Shown: positions 42,005-50,358 of the stretch, one piece after another
Layout: every line of letters starts with the position of its first letter
How positions within the stretch are numbered: the first letter of the stretch is position 1
Origin: Micrococcales bacterium
Lineage (GTDB): Bacteria > Actinomycetota > Actinomycetes > S36-B12 > UBA10799
Length of the DNA stretch: 64,000 bases
NCBI GenBank assembly: GCA_016719135.1
Contig: JADKAV010000004.1
Span: 118,501 to 182,500, forward strand
Direction: 5' to 3'
The notes under the pieces: model-generated
The model's input: the letters and a program-made list of their open reading frames with translations, nothing else
Told to the model about the DNA's origin: nothing
Databases searched by the model: none
Translations under genes and position numbers: made by a program

Positions 42005-42033
42005 TTGACAATGTCTCGAACATGTGTTCGAAT
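42005..42033 (+). promoter_or_regulatory. Promoter with LexA/SOS box
   Basis: -35 TTGACA (42005..42010), 17-nt spacer, -10-like TCGAAT (42028..42033), then six bases to ATG 42040. TCGAACATGTGTTCGA at 42016..42031 is a perfect match to the mycobacterial SOS box TCGAAC-N4-GTTCGA, covering the spacer and part of the -10. LexA bound here would block transcription, so the DUF222/HNH gene should be DNA-damage inducible. The transcript is probably leaderless. Confidence 0.85.
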
Positions 42034-42039
42034 ACAGGT

Positions 42040-43242
42040 ATGGAAGCCTCCGTCATCGACCCGTTCCCGTCAGTCAGCGCCGCGCTGGCCGACGCACGCC
42101 GGCTCGACGACCAGGACCTCTGCGACGCCATCCACGACGCCGAAATGGCCCTGCGCCGCCACCACGCGCACACCGCAGTACTGACCGCGGAACTGAACTC
42201 CCGGATCCAGGCCATGGGCTACCCGCTCAACGGCGCCGCCGAGGAACTGGCCACCATGCTCGCGATTTCCCCGCGCAGCGCCGACCACCGGATGGACACC
42301 GCCGTCGGGCTGTGTGACCGGGAACTACTGTGGGCCGCGCTGTACGACGGGCGCATCGACCAGGCCAAAGCCGTCATGATCCACGACCTGCTCGCCGCGA
42401 TCCCCGACCCCCGCCGCGAAGAACTCGAACTGATCGCGGTCGGCTACGCGCACACCCACACCGGCCACCAACTACGCAAGAAACTACTGGCCCTGACCTG
42501 CCAGGACCCCGACGACACCCTGCGCCGTCAAGCCGTCGACCGGCGCGGAGTCTGGATAACACCGGCCGGGCACGGCATGGCCGACATCAGCGCCTACCTA
42601 TCGGCCGAACACGCCGAAATCTTCATGGAAGCCCTGACCAAACTCGCCGCCGCCGGCGACTGCGCCGACCCCTACCAGCAAGGCGACGCCCGCACCGCCA
42701 CCCAACGCCAAGCCGACGCCCTGGTCGGGTTCCTGGACCTGCACACCCGCGTGGACGTCACCGTGGATGTGGTGATCAGCGCCGATGCGCTGATCGGGGA
42801 CAACGACTGGACCCCGGAATCCAAACGCCTCGGACCGATCGGCTCGCAGATCGCCCGCGACCTGTGCACCTCCCCCGACGCCCGCTGGCGGCGGCTGGTC
42901 ACCGACCCGGTCACCGGCCAACTCGCCGCCATGGCAACCATCAAATACCGCATCCCCGACCACATCCGCCACGCCGTCAAAGCCCGCGACCTCACCTGCC
43001 GATTCCCCGGCTGCCACGCCCGCGCCGAATACTTCGACTGCGACCACATCATCGCCCACCCCACCGGCGCCACCTGCCCGGACAACCTCGCCGGGCTGTG
43101 CCGACGCCACCACCGCACCAAAACCTTCACCGCCTGGAAAACCCGACGCGACCCCAACACCCCCACCCACGACCTCATCTGGACCAGCCCCCTGGGCCGA
43201 ACCCACCGCACCACCGCCCACCGCTACAAACAAGACGAATAA
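42040..43242 (+). CDS. DUF222 and HNH endonuclease domain protein (13E12-like), SOS-regulated
   Basis: 400 residues. DUF222 helical domain (residues ~20-220, e.g. LCDAIHDAEMALRRHHAHT, MISPRSADHRMDTA-like region) followed by the HNH module CRFPGCHARAEYFDCDHI, HPTGATCPDNLAGLCRRHH near residues 320-365. The ATG at 42040 was chosen because the promoter and LexA box end six bases before it. It is the intact twin of the broken copy at 1..716. 13E12 family genes in Mycobacterium are known to carry SOS boxes. The protein may be a mobile or damage-response nuclease; its true activity is unknown. Confidence 0.92.
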   Translation: MEASVIDPFPSVSAALADARRLDDQDLCDAIHDAEMALRRHHAHTAVLTAELNSRIQAMGYPLNGAAEELATMLAISPRSADHRMDTAVGLCDRELLWAALYDGRIDQAKAVMIHDLLAAIPDPRREELELIAVGYAHTHTGHQLRKKLLALTCQDPDDTLRRQAVDRRGVWITPAGHGMADISAYLSAEHAEIFMEALTKLAAAGDCADPYQQGDARTATQRQADALVGFLDLHTRVDVTVDVVISADALIGDNDWTPESKRLGPIGSQIARDLCTSPDARWRRLVTDPVTGQLAAMATIKYRIPDHIRHAVKARDLTCRFPGCHARAEYFDCDHIIAHPTGATCPDNLAGLCRRHHRTKTFTAWKTRRDPNTPTHDLIWTSPLGRTHRTTAHRYKQDE

Positions 43243-43248
43243 CCCCGG
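42525..43248 (+). repeat. Long dispersed repeat, copy 2 (partner 1..722)
   Basis: Second copy of the near-identical segment at the window start. The net length differs by two bases because of four single-base indels in copy 1. The identity ends six bases after the stop codon. Confidence 0.9.
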
Positions 43249-43489
43249 TCGATGTAACTGCAGCCAGTCCTACACACGCACTCTGGCCAGTCCACCCGAG
43301 GTTCAGGTATCGCCACCGGTGTCCTGATACCGACCCATAGTCAGACGATTGCAGACGCCTGCCCTGCGACAAATGCGCATGATTGGTCTCGCACGGCTGC
43401 CACCGTGTGAAGCTGTGGCGTCGGGCTGACAGGAACCAACGCACCGCCTCCGGCGCTGCGTCTCCCAAATCCTGCGGTGCAAACCAGAA
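43249..43489. other. Intergenic region between the DUF222 gene and the tRNA-Pro terminator
   Basis: No gene is supported. It contains the 15-bp copy of the tRNA-Pro 3' end at 43420..43434. It is the boundary between the accessory region and the conserved core block. Confidence 0.5.
43420..43434 (-). repeat. 15-bp direct repeat of the tRNA-Pro 3' end (possible att remnant)
   Basis: GTCGGGCTGACAGGA here is identical to 43531..43545, the 3' acceptor and T-arm end of tRNA-Pro. Integrases commonly recombine at tRNA 3' ends and leave such copies. No integrase is present in the window. Confidence 0.5.
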
Positions 43490-43528
43490 CCAAAGCAAAG
43501 ACCCGGGAAGCATCACGGGTCTTTGCTT

Positions 43529-43531
<3 letters not shown>
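43490..43531 (-). terminator. Terminator downstream of tRNA-Pro
   Basis: A perfect 16-bp inverted repeat: CCAAAGCAAAGACCCG (43490..43505) and CGGGTCTTTGCTTTGG (43516..43531), 10-nt loop. In the tRNA direction the stem ends in a T-rich arm, so it is a good Rho-independent terminator. Its base overlaps the encoded CCA. Confidence 0.8.
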
Positions 43532-43605
<74 letters not shown>

Positions 43606-43718
43606 CCGCACGCGAATGCGTGCCCCCAAAGAATACCCATGCGACGGGCGGGAGCTCCTGGTACCCCCGAGCAGCTCAGGCTCCTAGCAAGGCTTCCAAG
43701 GAATCTGAAACACCGGGA

Positions 43719-43746
43719 GTCGCCCGCGTTCCCGCGCCCGGGCGAC
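43719..43746 (-). terminator. Terminator hairpin after der
   Basis: GTCGCCCG / CGGGCGAC inverted repeat 9 nt beyond the der stop codon on the minus strand. There is no strong U-tract. Confidence 0.55.
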
Positions 43747-43754
43747 CAAGCCCG

Positions 43755-45206
43755 TCACCGACGCTTGCGCTTCTCCCTGATCTTCAGCGTGATCCGGATC
43801 GGGGTACCGACGAAACCGAAGTCTTCCCGCAGGCGCCGTTCGATGAAGCGCCGGTAGCCGATCTCCAGGAAGCCGGTCGTGAACAGGGCGAACGTGGGCG
43901 GCATGGTCGAGGCCTGGGTGCCGAACAGGATCCTGGCCTGCCGCCCGCCGCGCAGGGGATGTGGGTGGGCGGCGACCAGCTCGCCGAGGAACTTGTTCAG
44001 CCGGCCGGTTCCGATACGCGTCTGCCACGAGTCGAGGGCCGTTTGCAGGTGCTTGCCGATTCGCTCGACACCGCGGCCGGTCTTGCCGGAGATGTTGATC
44101 GTCGAGGCCCAGGGCACGCCGACCAGGTCCAGGTCGATCTCCCGGGTGAGTTCCCGGCGGCGCTCATCATCCATGAGATCCCACTTGGAGAACGCGATGA
44201 CCAGCGCCCGGCCGGCCTCGATGACCATCTGGATGATGCGGACGTCCTGTTCCGAGACCGGCTCGCTGGCGTCGATCACCACCAGCGCCACTTCTGCCCG
44301 CTCGATCGCCCGCTGCGTGCGCAGTGATGCGTAGTATTCGTGGCCGCTGGCTTCCTTGACCCGGCGGCGGATCCCTGCGGTGTCGACGAACAACCACGTC
44401 TGGCCGGCGATGGTGACGACCTCGTCAACCGGGTCCACTGTGGTACCGGCGACGCTGTCCACCACAGCGCGCTGGCTGCCGGCGAGCTTGTTCAACAGCG
44501 ACGACTTGCCCACGTTCGGCCGGCCGACGATGGCCACCCGGCGCGGGCCGGTGACGACCTCCGCCGAGCCCACCTCGGGAAGCCTTGCGAGGATTTCGTC
44601 CAGAAGGTCGCCGCTACCGCGCCCGTGCAGCGCCGAGACTGGATACGGCTCCCCCAGCCCGAGCGACCACAACGATGCCGCATCCGACTCGGTGCCGACG
44701 TCATCGACTTTGTTGGCCACCAGCAGGACCGGCTTGCCGGACTTTCGCAGAATCGGCACCACCTGCTCGTCGCTGTCGGTTGTGCCCACTTTCGCGTCAA
44801 CGACGAACACCACGACGTCGGCCTCGTCTACGGCCCGCTCCGCCTGCGCCGCGATGTCCGCGCGCATGCCGGTGGCATCGACTTCCCAGCCGCCGGTGTC
44901 GATCAGCTGGAACTCCCGGCCCGACCATTCCGCGGTGTAGCGCACGCGGTCACGGGTCACGCCGGGCACGTCCTGCACCACCGCTTCCCGCCGGCCGAGG
45001 ATACGGTTCACGAGCGTCGACTTGCCCACGTTCGGGCGACCGATGACCGCCACGACCGGCAGCGGCGGCTCCCCCGGTTCGAGGACGTCCTCGTCGGCGT
45101 ATTCCTGCTCGGCCAGCGCAGCAGCTGCTTGCGCCAGCGCCTCAAGATCTGTTTCGTCGGCCAGGTCGTCGGAGTAAACCTCGTCGCCGGGCATCTGCTC
45201 AGTCAC
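43755..45206 (-). CDS. der: Ribosome-assembly GTPase Der (EngA)
   Basis: 483 residues. Two tandem GTPase domains, each with a P-loop GRPNVGKS (residues ~57 and ~228), DTGGW and DTAGIRR switch motifs, NKVD and SKWD base-recognition motifs, and a C-terminal KH-like domain. An acidic 50-residue N-terminal extension (DLADETDLEALAQ) is usual in actinobacteria. It is needed for 50S subunit maturation. The GTG start overlaps the cmk stop by 4 nt, so cmk-der is coupled, as is common in this phylum. Confidence 0.97.
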   Translation of the reverse strand: MTEQMPGDEVYSDDLADETDLEALAQAAAALAEQEYADEDVLEPGEPPLPVVAVIGRPNVGKSTLVNRILGRREAVVQDVPGVTRDRVRYTAEWSGREFQLIDTGGWEVDATGMRADIAAQAERAVDEADVVVFVVDAKVGTTDSDEQVVPILRKSGKPVLLVANKVDDVGTESDAASLWSLGLGEPYPVSALHGRGSGDLLDEILARLPEVGSAEVVTGPRRVAIVGRPNVGKSSLLNKLAGSQRAVVDSVAGTTVDPVDEVVTIAGQTWLFVDTAGIRRRVKEASGHEYYASLRTQRAIERAEVALVVIDASEPVSEQDVRIIQMVIEAGRALVIAFSKWDLMDDERRRELTREIDLDLVGVPWASTINISGKTGRGVERIGKHLQTALDSWQTRIGTGRLNKFLGELVAAHPHPLRGGRQARILFGTQASTMPPTFALFTTGFLEIGYRRFIERRLREDFGFVGTPIRITLKIREKRKRR

Positions 45207-45868
45207 AAGCGCTCCTTCACCAGGGCCGCGACGTGGTCGATGACTTCGGCCAGCGTCATGTAAGTCGCGTCGACCTCGACCGCGTCATCGGCGATCTGCA
45301 GGGGGGACACGGCGCGCTGACTGTCGGCGCGGTCACGTTCGGCCAGCGACTGGTGGGTTGTGCTGACGTCTGCGTCGTGGCCACGTTCGGCGTTCTCAGC
45401 CGCCCGCCGTCGTGCCCGGGCTTCCACGTCCGCGGTCAGGTACACCTTGAGCAGGGCGTCGGGGAACACGACGGTTCCCAGGTCCCGACCTTCGGCGACC
45501 AGTCCCTGCGAGGTGTGCTCGGCCACCTGCCGTTGCTGGGCCACCAGCGCCGCGCGAACCTCGGGAACGGCGCTGTAGCGGCTCACGGCAGCGGTCACCT
45601 CCGGAGTGCGGATCGCCTCCGAAACATCCACGCCGTTGACGCTGATCTGCGGGTCGGTCGGGTCCGTGCGACTGACGATCACGCACTGTTCCAGGCGAGC
45701 AGGTACGTCGACCTCAGCCAGGCCCTGATCCAATGCCCACCAGGTCACCGCCCGGTACATCGCGCCGGTGTCCAGGTAGTCGTACCCGAGTATCTGTGCG
45801 ACCCCCTTGGACACGCTGGACTTACCCGAGCCGGACGGGCCGTCGATGGCGATGACGTTGGGAGGCAT
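45203..45868 (-). CDS. cmk: Cytidylate kinase
   Basis: 221 residues. Phosphorylates CMP/dCMP with ATP. P-loop AIDGPSGSGKSSVSKG at the N-terminus, YLDTGAMYRA, and the NMP-binding VVFPDALLKVYLTAD with the lid region RARRRAAENAERG. The start at 45868 has no clear Shine-Dalgarno; TAGTCT lies seven bases upstream, so it may be leaderless. Coupled to der. Confidence 0.95.
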   Translation of the reverse strand: MPPNVIAIDGPSGSGKSSVSKGVAQILGYDYLDTGAMYRAVTWWALDQGLAEVDVPARLEQCVIVSRTDPTDPQISVNGVDVSEAIRTPEVTAAVSRYSAVPEVRAALVAQQRQVAEHTSQGLVAEGRDLGTVVFPDALLKVYLTADVEARARRRAAENAERGHDADVSTTHQSLAERDRADSQRAVSPLQIADDAVEVDATYMTLAEVIDHVAALVKERL

Positions 45869-46175
45869 GGGCAAGAGACTACCCGGGGCGGTGCTGCAAC
45901 CTGACCCAGCGGACCGGGCCTGCACGGTGAGGGCGCCCACGACGCCGCAGAGTCGACACAGCGCTAGAGGGCTACAATGGCAGTTGACAGGTCTCCGCGG
46001 TGGGGGTGTGAGATGTCAGGACAATTTCTTGTCGGCAATCCCTGCCACCCCCTGCGTCACCCCTTGAGTCCGTGTCTTCCTGCCCGCACCGGGCTCCTCG
46101 AACCGCCAATGAACATCGCGCGACGACATCTGTTGCGCCGCTCTTGTCCCTGGCGGAACACGACACGAGGAAGGC
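45869..46175. other. Intergenic region; possible promoter and structured 5' leader of the lipoprotein gene
   Basis: No ORF is supported. TACAAT at 45973..45978 could be a plus-strand -10 about 200 nt before the lipoprotein start. Between them GGGGGTG (from ~46002) can pair with CACCCCC (~46047), which would make a structured leader or small RNA. A C-rich loop recalled the actinobacterial 6C RNA, but the match is not good enough to call. Confidence 0.35.
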
Positions 46176-46628
46176 ATGGCAATGAAGATTTCCAGGACTG
46201 CAACTGCCCTCGGAGCAGCAGTACTGCTCGCACTGACGGCTTGCGGCGGAGGTGGCTCCACAACCACCGAGACGCCTGAGGCCTCGCCAACTGCGTCGGA
46301 AGCCGCCCCGGCGGATACCACGCAGGGCTGCGATTTCACGGAGAACACCGGGACCTCCAGCAACAAGAAACTACAGGCCTTCGCGGTCTCGCAGTACGAA
46401 AGCCTCGACTGCTCGAGTTCCACGGACGTGGCTGAACAACTGGCCACTCTCATCGACAGCGCGTCGTTCAAACAGGAAGTGTCGGACCAGGGGTGGACTT
46501 CGAATTCCGGCGAGGCCCTGGGCGCTGTCACGGTGACCATCGTGGATGTCGAGAAGCGGACCGGTTGCACGATCAGTGCGATCGACAGTCCCTCACGCGG
46601 CAAGACCGTGGACTGCCAGGACCTGTGA
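46176..46628 (+). CDS. Small secreted lipoprotein of unknown function
   Basis: 150 residues. Signal peptide with lipobox LLALTAC (Cys ~23) followed by a GGGG and Thr/Ser/Glu-rich linker, then a ~100-residue domain with two further Cys pairs (QGCDF, LDCSS, TGCTI, VDCQDL). It is probably anchored on the outer face of the membrane by Lgt/Lsp processing. AGGAAGG precedes two possible ATGs (46176 and 46182). The spacing favours the second. It is inserted on the opposite strand inside the core block. Confidence 0.8.
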   Translation: MAMKISRTATALGAAVLLALTACGGGGSTTTETPEASPTASEAAPADTTQGCDFTENTGTSSNKKLQAFAVSQYESLDCSSSTDVAEQLATLIDSASFKQEVSDQGWTSNSGEALGAVTVTIVDVEKRTGCTISAIDSPSRGKTVDCQDL

Positions 46629-46640
46629 GGGCCGCCGGGG

Positions 46641-47693
46641 CTACCCGCGCAAGTGCCACCCGCCGGTCACCAGTGACTCACGCAGTCGCTGGTCGGAGTC
46701 CGGCCGCACCTTCAGGTGAGCGATGGCCCGCAGTCTTCCAAGGGTGTGCTCGATGCGCACATCCTCGAGGTTGACGTCGGCCTCACCTGCGCGCTGGAAC
46801 AATGCCGCCAGTTGCCCGGGAGCATCTTCGATGACGACGGACACGGTCACGAAGTCCGCTGCTTCACCACCGTGTTTGCCGGGCAGCATGCCCCGACCCT
46901 CGACTCCGCGTGCCAGCAGGGCCCGAACGCCCGATGCATCTCCGCCCACGAGCGCCTTGCGAAAGGCGATGACATCGTCGGCGAAACGGCTCATATGCGC
47001 GTCCACGTGCTCGGCGTTGGCGAGCAGGATCTGCGCCCATAGATCCGGGTCGCTGGCCGCGATGCGGGTAGTGTCCCGCACGCCGGGCCCGGCCACACTG
47101 ACGTCTGCCGGCGACGCACCGAGCAACTGCGCGGCCAGCAGCGACGCGACCACTTGCGGTGCGTGTGAGCACAGAGCCACCGCCCGGTCGTGCTCGTCGG
47201 GGTCCATCAGGCGTACGACCGCGTGCGTGCTCTGCGCCAAGCCGCTGACCTGCGCGAGCCGTTGCGGATCGGTGTCCGCGACCGGGGTGAGGATCCACGG
47301 CCGGTCTTCGAACAGGTCTCCCCGGCCTGCGGCTGCACCGGAGATCTCGCGCCCGGCCATCGGATGCCCACCGACGTAACGGCTGAGGTCCGCTGCCACG
47401 GCAGCGAGTGCGGCGATCGGCTCGGATTTGACGCTGCCCACATCGCTCACGGTCGCCTGCGGGAAACGGGTCAGGGCAGCAGCGACCTCACGTGCGATCT
47501 GGTCCGGCGGCACCGCCACGAAGACGACCTCGGGCGCGGGGCAGTCGGCGTCGGTACCCGCACCCATGCCCACAGCCGTCGCCACGGCACCTGGATCACG
47601 GTCCTCCAGGAACGTGCGGGCTCCGGTCTGGGACAGTGCCAGGCCCAAGGAGGTCCCCAGCAGACCAGCACCCCTGATCAGGATGTCAGTCAT
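46641..47693 (-). CDS. tyrA: Prephenate dehydrogenase with C-terminal ACT domain
   Basis: 350 residues. Makes 4-hydroxyphenylpyruvate for tyrosine synthesis. NAD-binding GAGLLGTSLGLAL at the N-terminus, DVGSVKSEPIA, GGHPMAGREISG (catalytic His) are typical. The C-terminal ~75 residues form an ACT domain (VSVVIEDAPGQLAALF) for probable tyrosine feedback. ATG 47693 overlaps the aroH stop by 8 nt, so aroH-tyrA is a coupled aromatic amino acid pair. Confidence 0.93.
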   Translation of the reverse strand: MTDILIRGAGLLGTSLGLALSQTGARTFLEDRDPGAVATAVGMGAGTDADCPAPEVVFVAVPPDQIAREVAAALTRFPQATVSDVGSVKSEPIAALAAVAADLSRYVGGHPMAGREISGAAAGRGDLFEDRPWILTPVADTDPQRLAQVSGLAQSTHAVVRLMDPDEHDRAVALCSHAPQVVASLLAAQLLGASPADVSVAGPGVRDTTRIAASDPDLWAQILLANAEHVDAHMSRFADDVIAFRKALVGGDASGVRALLARGVEGRGMLPGKHGGEAADFVTVSVVIEDAPGQLAALFQRAGEADVNLEDVRIEHTLGRLRAIAHLKVRPDSDQRLRESLVTGGWHLRG

Positions 47694-48051
47694 TGGCGGT
47701 GTCTTGGCGCAGGCTCTCAGTCCCGCGCAGGTACACATGCTCGACCTGCCCGCGAGGGATGTCGGATTCCACATGAGCCATGATCCGGACCACTCGCGGC
47801 ATCGCGTCCGGCACGGCCACCTCAGTGGCGGACAGCAACGGTACGTCGTCGAGCCCGGCCAGTCGGGCCGCCGTGGCCGGATGGCAGGAGATCAGATCCG
47901 GTGTCGACGTCAAGATCACGCTGATGACCTCGGCCGGGGCGACCTGGTTGACCGCCAGCATCTCCTTGATCAGTTCCCCCACGGCCTCCATGATGGGTCC
48001 GCGTTCGTCTGCGGAGACCTGGGTCGCTCCGCGCACCGCTCGCACTGCCAC
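47686..48051 (-). CDS. aroH: Chorismate mutase, AroH (B. subtilis) type
   Basis: 121 residues, monofunctional trimeric AroH fold. Converts chorismate to prephenate, feeding TyrA. Active-site residues match the B. subtilis enzyme with a one-residue offset: Arg7, Glu77 (ATEVAVPD), Arg89 (RVVRIM), Tyr107 (HVYLRG). GTG start; overlaps tyrA. Lies 9 nt after rluB. Confidence 0.93.
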   Translation of the reverse strand: MAVRAVRGATQVSADERGPIMEAVGELIKEMLAVNQVAPAEVISVILTSTPDLISCHPATAARLAGLDDVPLLSATEVAVPDAMPRVVRIMAHVESDIPRGQVEHVYLRGTESLRQDTAND

Positions 48052-48060
48052 ATACGAAGA

Positions 48061-48783
48061 CTACAAGCCCGCCTCGGTGTACAGACGTTGGAGATCGCCC
48101 CCCGACACCTCGCGCACGTGTCCGGGTTTCAGAGCCCCCAGCCTGACCGGTCCGACCTGCGTGCGCACCAGACGCGTCACAGGATGGCCAAGGGCGTCGA
48201 ACAGTCTGCGCACGATCCGGTTGCGGCCCTCGTGCAACGTCACTTCCACCACGCTGCGGTCGTCGGCGGAGTCCACGATGCGTGTGTGGTCCACGGTCAC
48301 CGGGCCGTCGTCCAACTCGACCGGACGGCGCAAGCGGGCCCGCAGACCGGCATCGACGCGACCCTCCACCGTGGCGACGTAGGTCTTGGCGACCCCGTGC
48401 GACGGGTGGGAGATGCGATTGGCCAGTTCGCCGTCGTTGGTCAGCAGCAACAGTCCCTCGGTGTCGACGTCCAGGCGACCGACGTGGAAGACCCGTTCGG
48501 CGCGGTCGGCCACGTAGTCCCCCACACAAGGCCTGCCGCGTGGATCGCTCATCGCCGATGCCACACCCCGCGGTTTGTGCAGCGCCAGGACCACATGCTC
48601 ACTGCGGGTCGGAATGCGGGTGCCGTCGACGTGAATCACCGCCCTCTGCGCATCGACGCGGGTTCCGGGGATCGCCACCGTCCCGTCAACGGTGACCCGG
48701 CCCTGTGAGATCAGCTCGTCGCACACGCGGCGACTACCGACCCCTGCCGCGGCAAGGACCTTCTGCAGTCGCTCGCCGTCCAC
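48061..48783 (-). CDS. rluB: 23S rRNA pseudouridine synthase RluB-type
   Basis: 240 residues from GTG 48783, one base after the scpB stop. S4 RNA-binding domain (ERLQKVLAAAGVGSRR) then the RsuA/RluB catalytic domain with GRLDVDTEGLLLLTNDG (catalytic Asp) and HEGRNRIVRRLFDALGH. Modifies helix 89/90 region uridine in 23S rRNA in the family. The longer upstream frame is not conserved. Confidence 0.93.
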   Translation of the reverse strand: MDGERLQKVLAAAGVGSRRVCDELISQGRVTVDGTVAIPGTRVDAQRAVIHVDGTRIPTRSEHVVLALHKPRGVASAMSDPRGRPCVGDYVADRAERVFHVGRLDVDTEGLLLLTNDGELANRISHPSHGVAKTYVATVEGRVDAGLRARLRRPVELDDGPVTVDHTRIVDSADDRSVVEVTLHEGRNRIVRRLFDALGHPVTRLVRTQVGPVRLGALKPGHVREVSGGDLQRLYTEAGL

Positions 48784-48784
48784 G

Positions 48785-49426
48785 TCAGAATTCGCCGGTG
48801 AGTTCGGGGGAATCGAGATCCGACAGATCAGGAAGGTAGTCGGCCACGGGCGGCAATTCGTCCAGGGACGAGATACCCAGTCGCTGCAGGAAGTACTCGG
48901 TCGTCGCATAGAGGACCGCGCCACTTTCGGCATCGTGGCCGACTTCGGTGACCAAACCCCGGGTCACCAGCGTCTTCATCACGCCGTCGACGTTGACCGC
49001 CCGGATGGCGCTGACCCGTGTGCGAGACACGGGCTGCCGGTAGGCGACCACGGCCAGCGTCTCAAGGGCCGCCTGCGACAGCCGGGCCGACTGTCCGTCC
49101 TTGATGTAGCGGCTGACCAGTTCCGAGCAATCGGCGGAGGTCACGAAGCGCCAGCCGCCGGACTCCCGCCGAATGGTGAAACCCCGCCCAGCGGTGGCGT
49201 AGCCGCTCTGAAGCGCCTCGACCGTCTCGGTGATCTCATCGACAGGACGCTGCAGCGCCACGCCCAGGTCCTCGGCGGACATCGGTTCATCGGCGATCAG
49301 CAGCAGCGCTTCGATCGCGGCCGACAGCGAAGGCGCCCCGAGTTCCGCGGTCGGCTCGGTGAGCTCGCTCGGCTCAGCAGATCGCGGACCGAGCCGGTCG
49401 GTCAGATCAATCACCCGATCGGTCAC
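48785..49426 (-). CDS. scpB: Segregation and condensation protein B
   Basis: 213 residues, GTG start. Winged-helix ScpB fold: SAAIEALLLIADEPMSAEDL, then LSQAALETLAVVAYRQPVSR and GVMKTLVTRGLVTEVG. It binds ScpA and SMC in the condensin complex. Overlaps scpA by 20 nt. Confidence 0.95.
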   Translation of the reverse strand: MTDRVIDLTDRLGPRSAEPSELTEPTAELGAPSLSAAIEALLLIADEPMSAEDLGVALQRPVDEITETVEALQSGYATAGRGFTIRRESGGWRFVTSADCSELVSRYIKDGQSARLSQAALETLAVVAYRQPVSRTRVSAIRAVNVDGVMKTLVTRGLVTEVGHDAESGAVLYATTEYFLQRLGISSLDELPPVADYLPDLSDLDSPELTGEF

Positions 49427-50189
49427 TGCTGTCCTCCCAGACGATCGTCAACTGCGCCAATGCCTTCTCCTGCTCGAAGCGCACGGTCCCGTCACGGTAC
49501 AACTCGAGAAGTGCCAGGAACCGTCCCACCACGACCATGCGCGAATCGGCATCCTCGATCAGGTCCCGGAACGTGGCGTGCCCCTGTTCCTGCAACAAGG
49601 CCGCGAGGATCTCCTTCTGCTCGGCGACGCTGACCTGCGGGGAGTGAATGTGGTCGGTGTCCACCTCCGCCGGGGGTTTCGGGGTGAGGGCCAGTGCGGC
49701 CAGCGCCGCGAAGGCATCGGGGCCCAGGCCCAGCACGACGTCGGGAAGCAACCCCTGCAGGTCCGGGTCGACGCCGACGGTCCGCGGAACCATCAAAGGC
49801 GCGTCATTCATCATCTGCGAGAACGTGGCCGACACGTCCTTGTACGCCCGGTACTGCATCAATCTCGCGAACAGAAGATCCCGGGCCTCCAGCAGGGCCA
49901 GATCTTCGGTGTCCTCGAGTTCGGCACCGGGCAGCAGCTTGACGACCTTCAAGTCGAGCAGGGTCGCAGCCACCACCAGGAAGTGGCTGGTCTCCTCCAG
50001 GTCCCAGTCCGGGCCCTTCTGCCGGATGTACTGCAGGAACTCGTCGGTCACCTGGCTCAAGGAGAGCTCGGTGACTTCGAGTTTGTGCTTGGAGATCAGC
50101 GCCAGCAGCGCGTCGAACGGCCCGGAGAACTCGTCGAGGTGCACGGCGAAGCCCATGGGCTGCTCATCGTGCACCGCCGCTGCTGTCAC
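49407..50189 (-). CDS. scpA: Segregation and condensation protein A
   Basis: 260 residues. Kleisin subunit of SMC-ScpAB. The conserved N-terminus is VHLDEFSGPFDALLALISKHKLEVTELSL; the C-terminus has VGRFLALLELYRDGTVRFEQ. GTG 50189 chosen because the residues encoded further upstream are not conserved. The expected parA/soj-like gene just upstream is missing here. Confidence 0.93.
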   Translation of the reverse strand: MTAAAVHDEQPMGFAVHLDEFSGPFDALLALISKHKLEVTELSLSQVTDEFLQYIRQKGPDWDLEETSHFLVVAATLLDLKVVKLLPGAELEDTEDLALLEARDLLFARLMQYRAYKDVSATFSQMMNDAPLMVPRTVGVDPDLQGLLPDVVLGLGPDAFAALAALALTPKPPAEVDTDHIHSPQVSVAEQKEILAALLQEQGHATFRDLIEDADSRMVVVGRFLALLELYRDGTVRFEQEKALAQLTIVWEDSSDRSGD

Positions 50190-50282
50190 CTGGCCACGGT
50201 AACCGTTGAGGCGGCGATGTCCGGGCAGCCACACGCGGGGAGGTTCGGATCGTCCCAGACCCGGCCAAAGGACCCGAAATGA

Positions 50283-50334
50283 CCCGTTAGTTGCGGGATG
50301 GCCCGTTATCTAAGGGCTATTTGGCAACCAACGG
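50283..50334. repeat. REP-like double hairpin, copy 2
   Basis: Outer arms CCCGTTAGTTGC / GCAACCAACGGG (one mismatch), inner GCCC / GGGC. Layout and sequence match 25709..25755. It lies between xerD and scpA, where a parA-like gene is usual, and may separate their transcripts. Confidence 0.65.
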
Positions 50335-50358
50335 GCCACTCGAGTCGTGATGACGCGC

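Noticed and set aside
1..43242. DUF222/HNH genes as insertion sequences
   Set aside because: No terminal inverted repeats, target duplications or transposase domain are visible around any copy.
45980..46170. 6C-type small RNA upstream of the lipoprotein gene
   Set aside because: A C-rich stretch and a stem are present, but the two-hairpin C-loop pattern of the family cannot be drawn convincingly.
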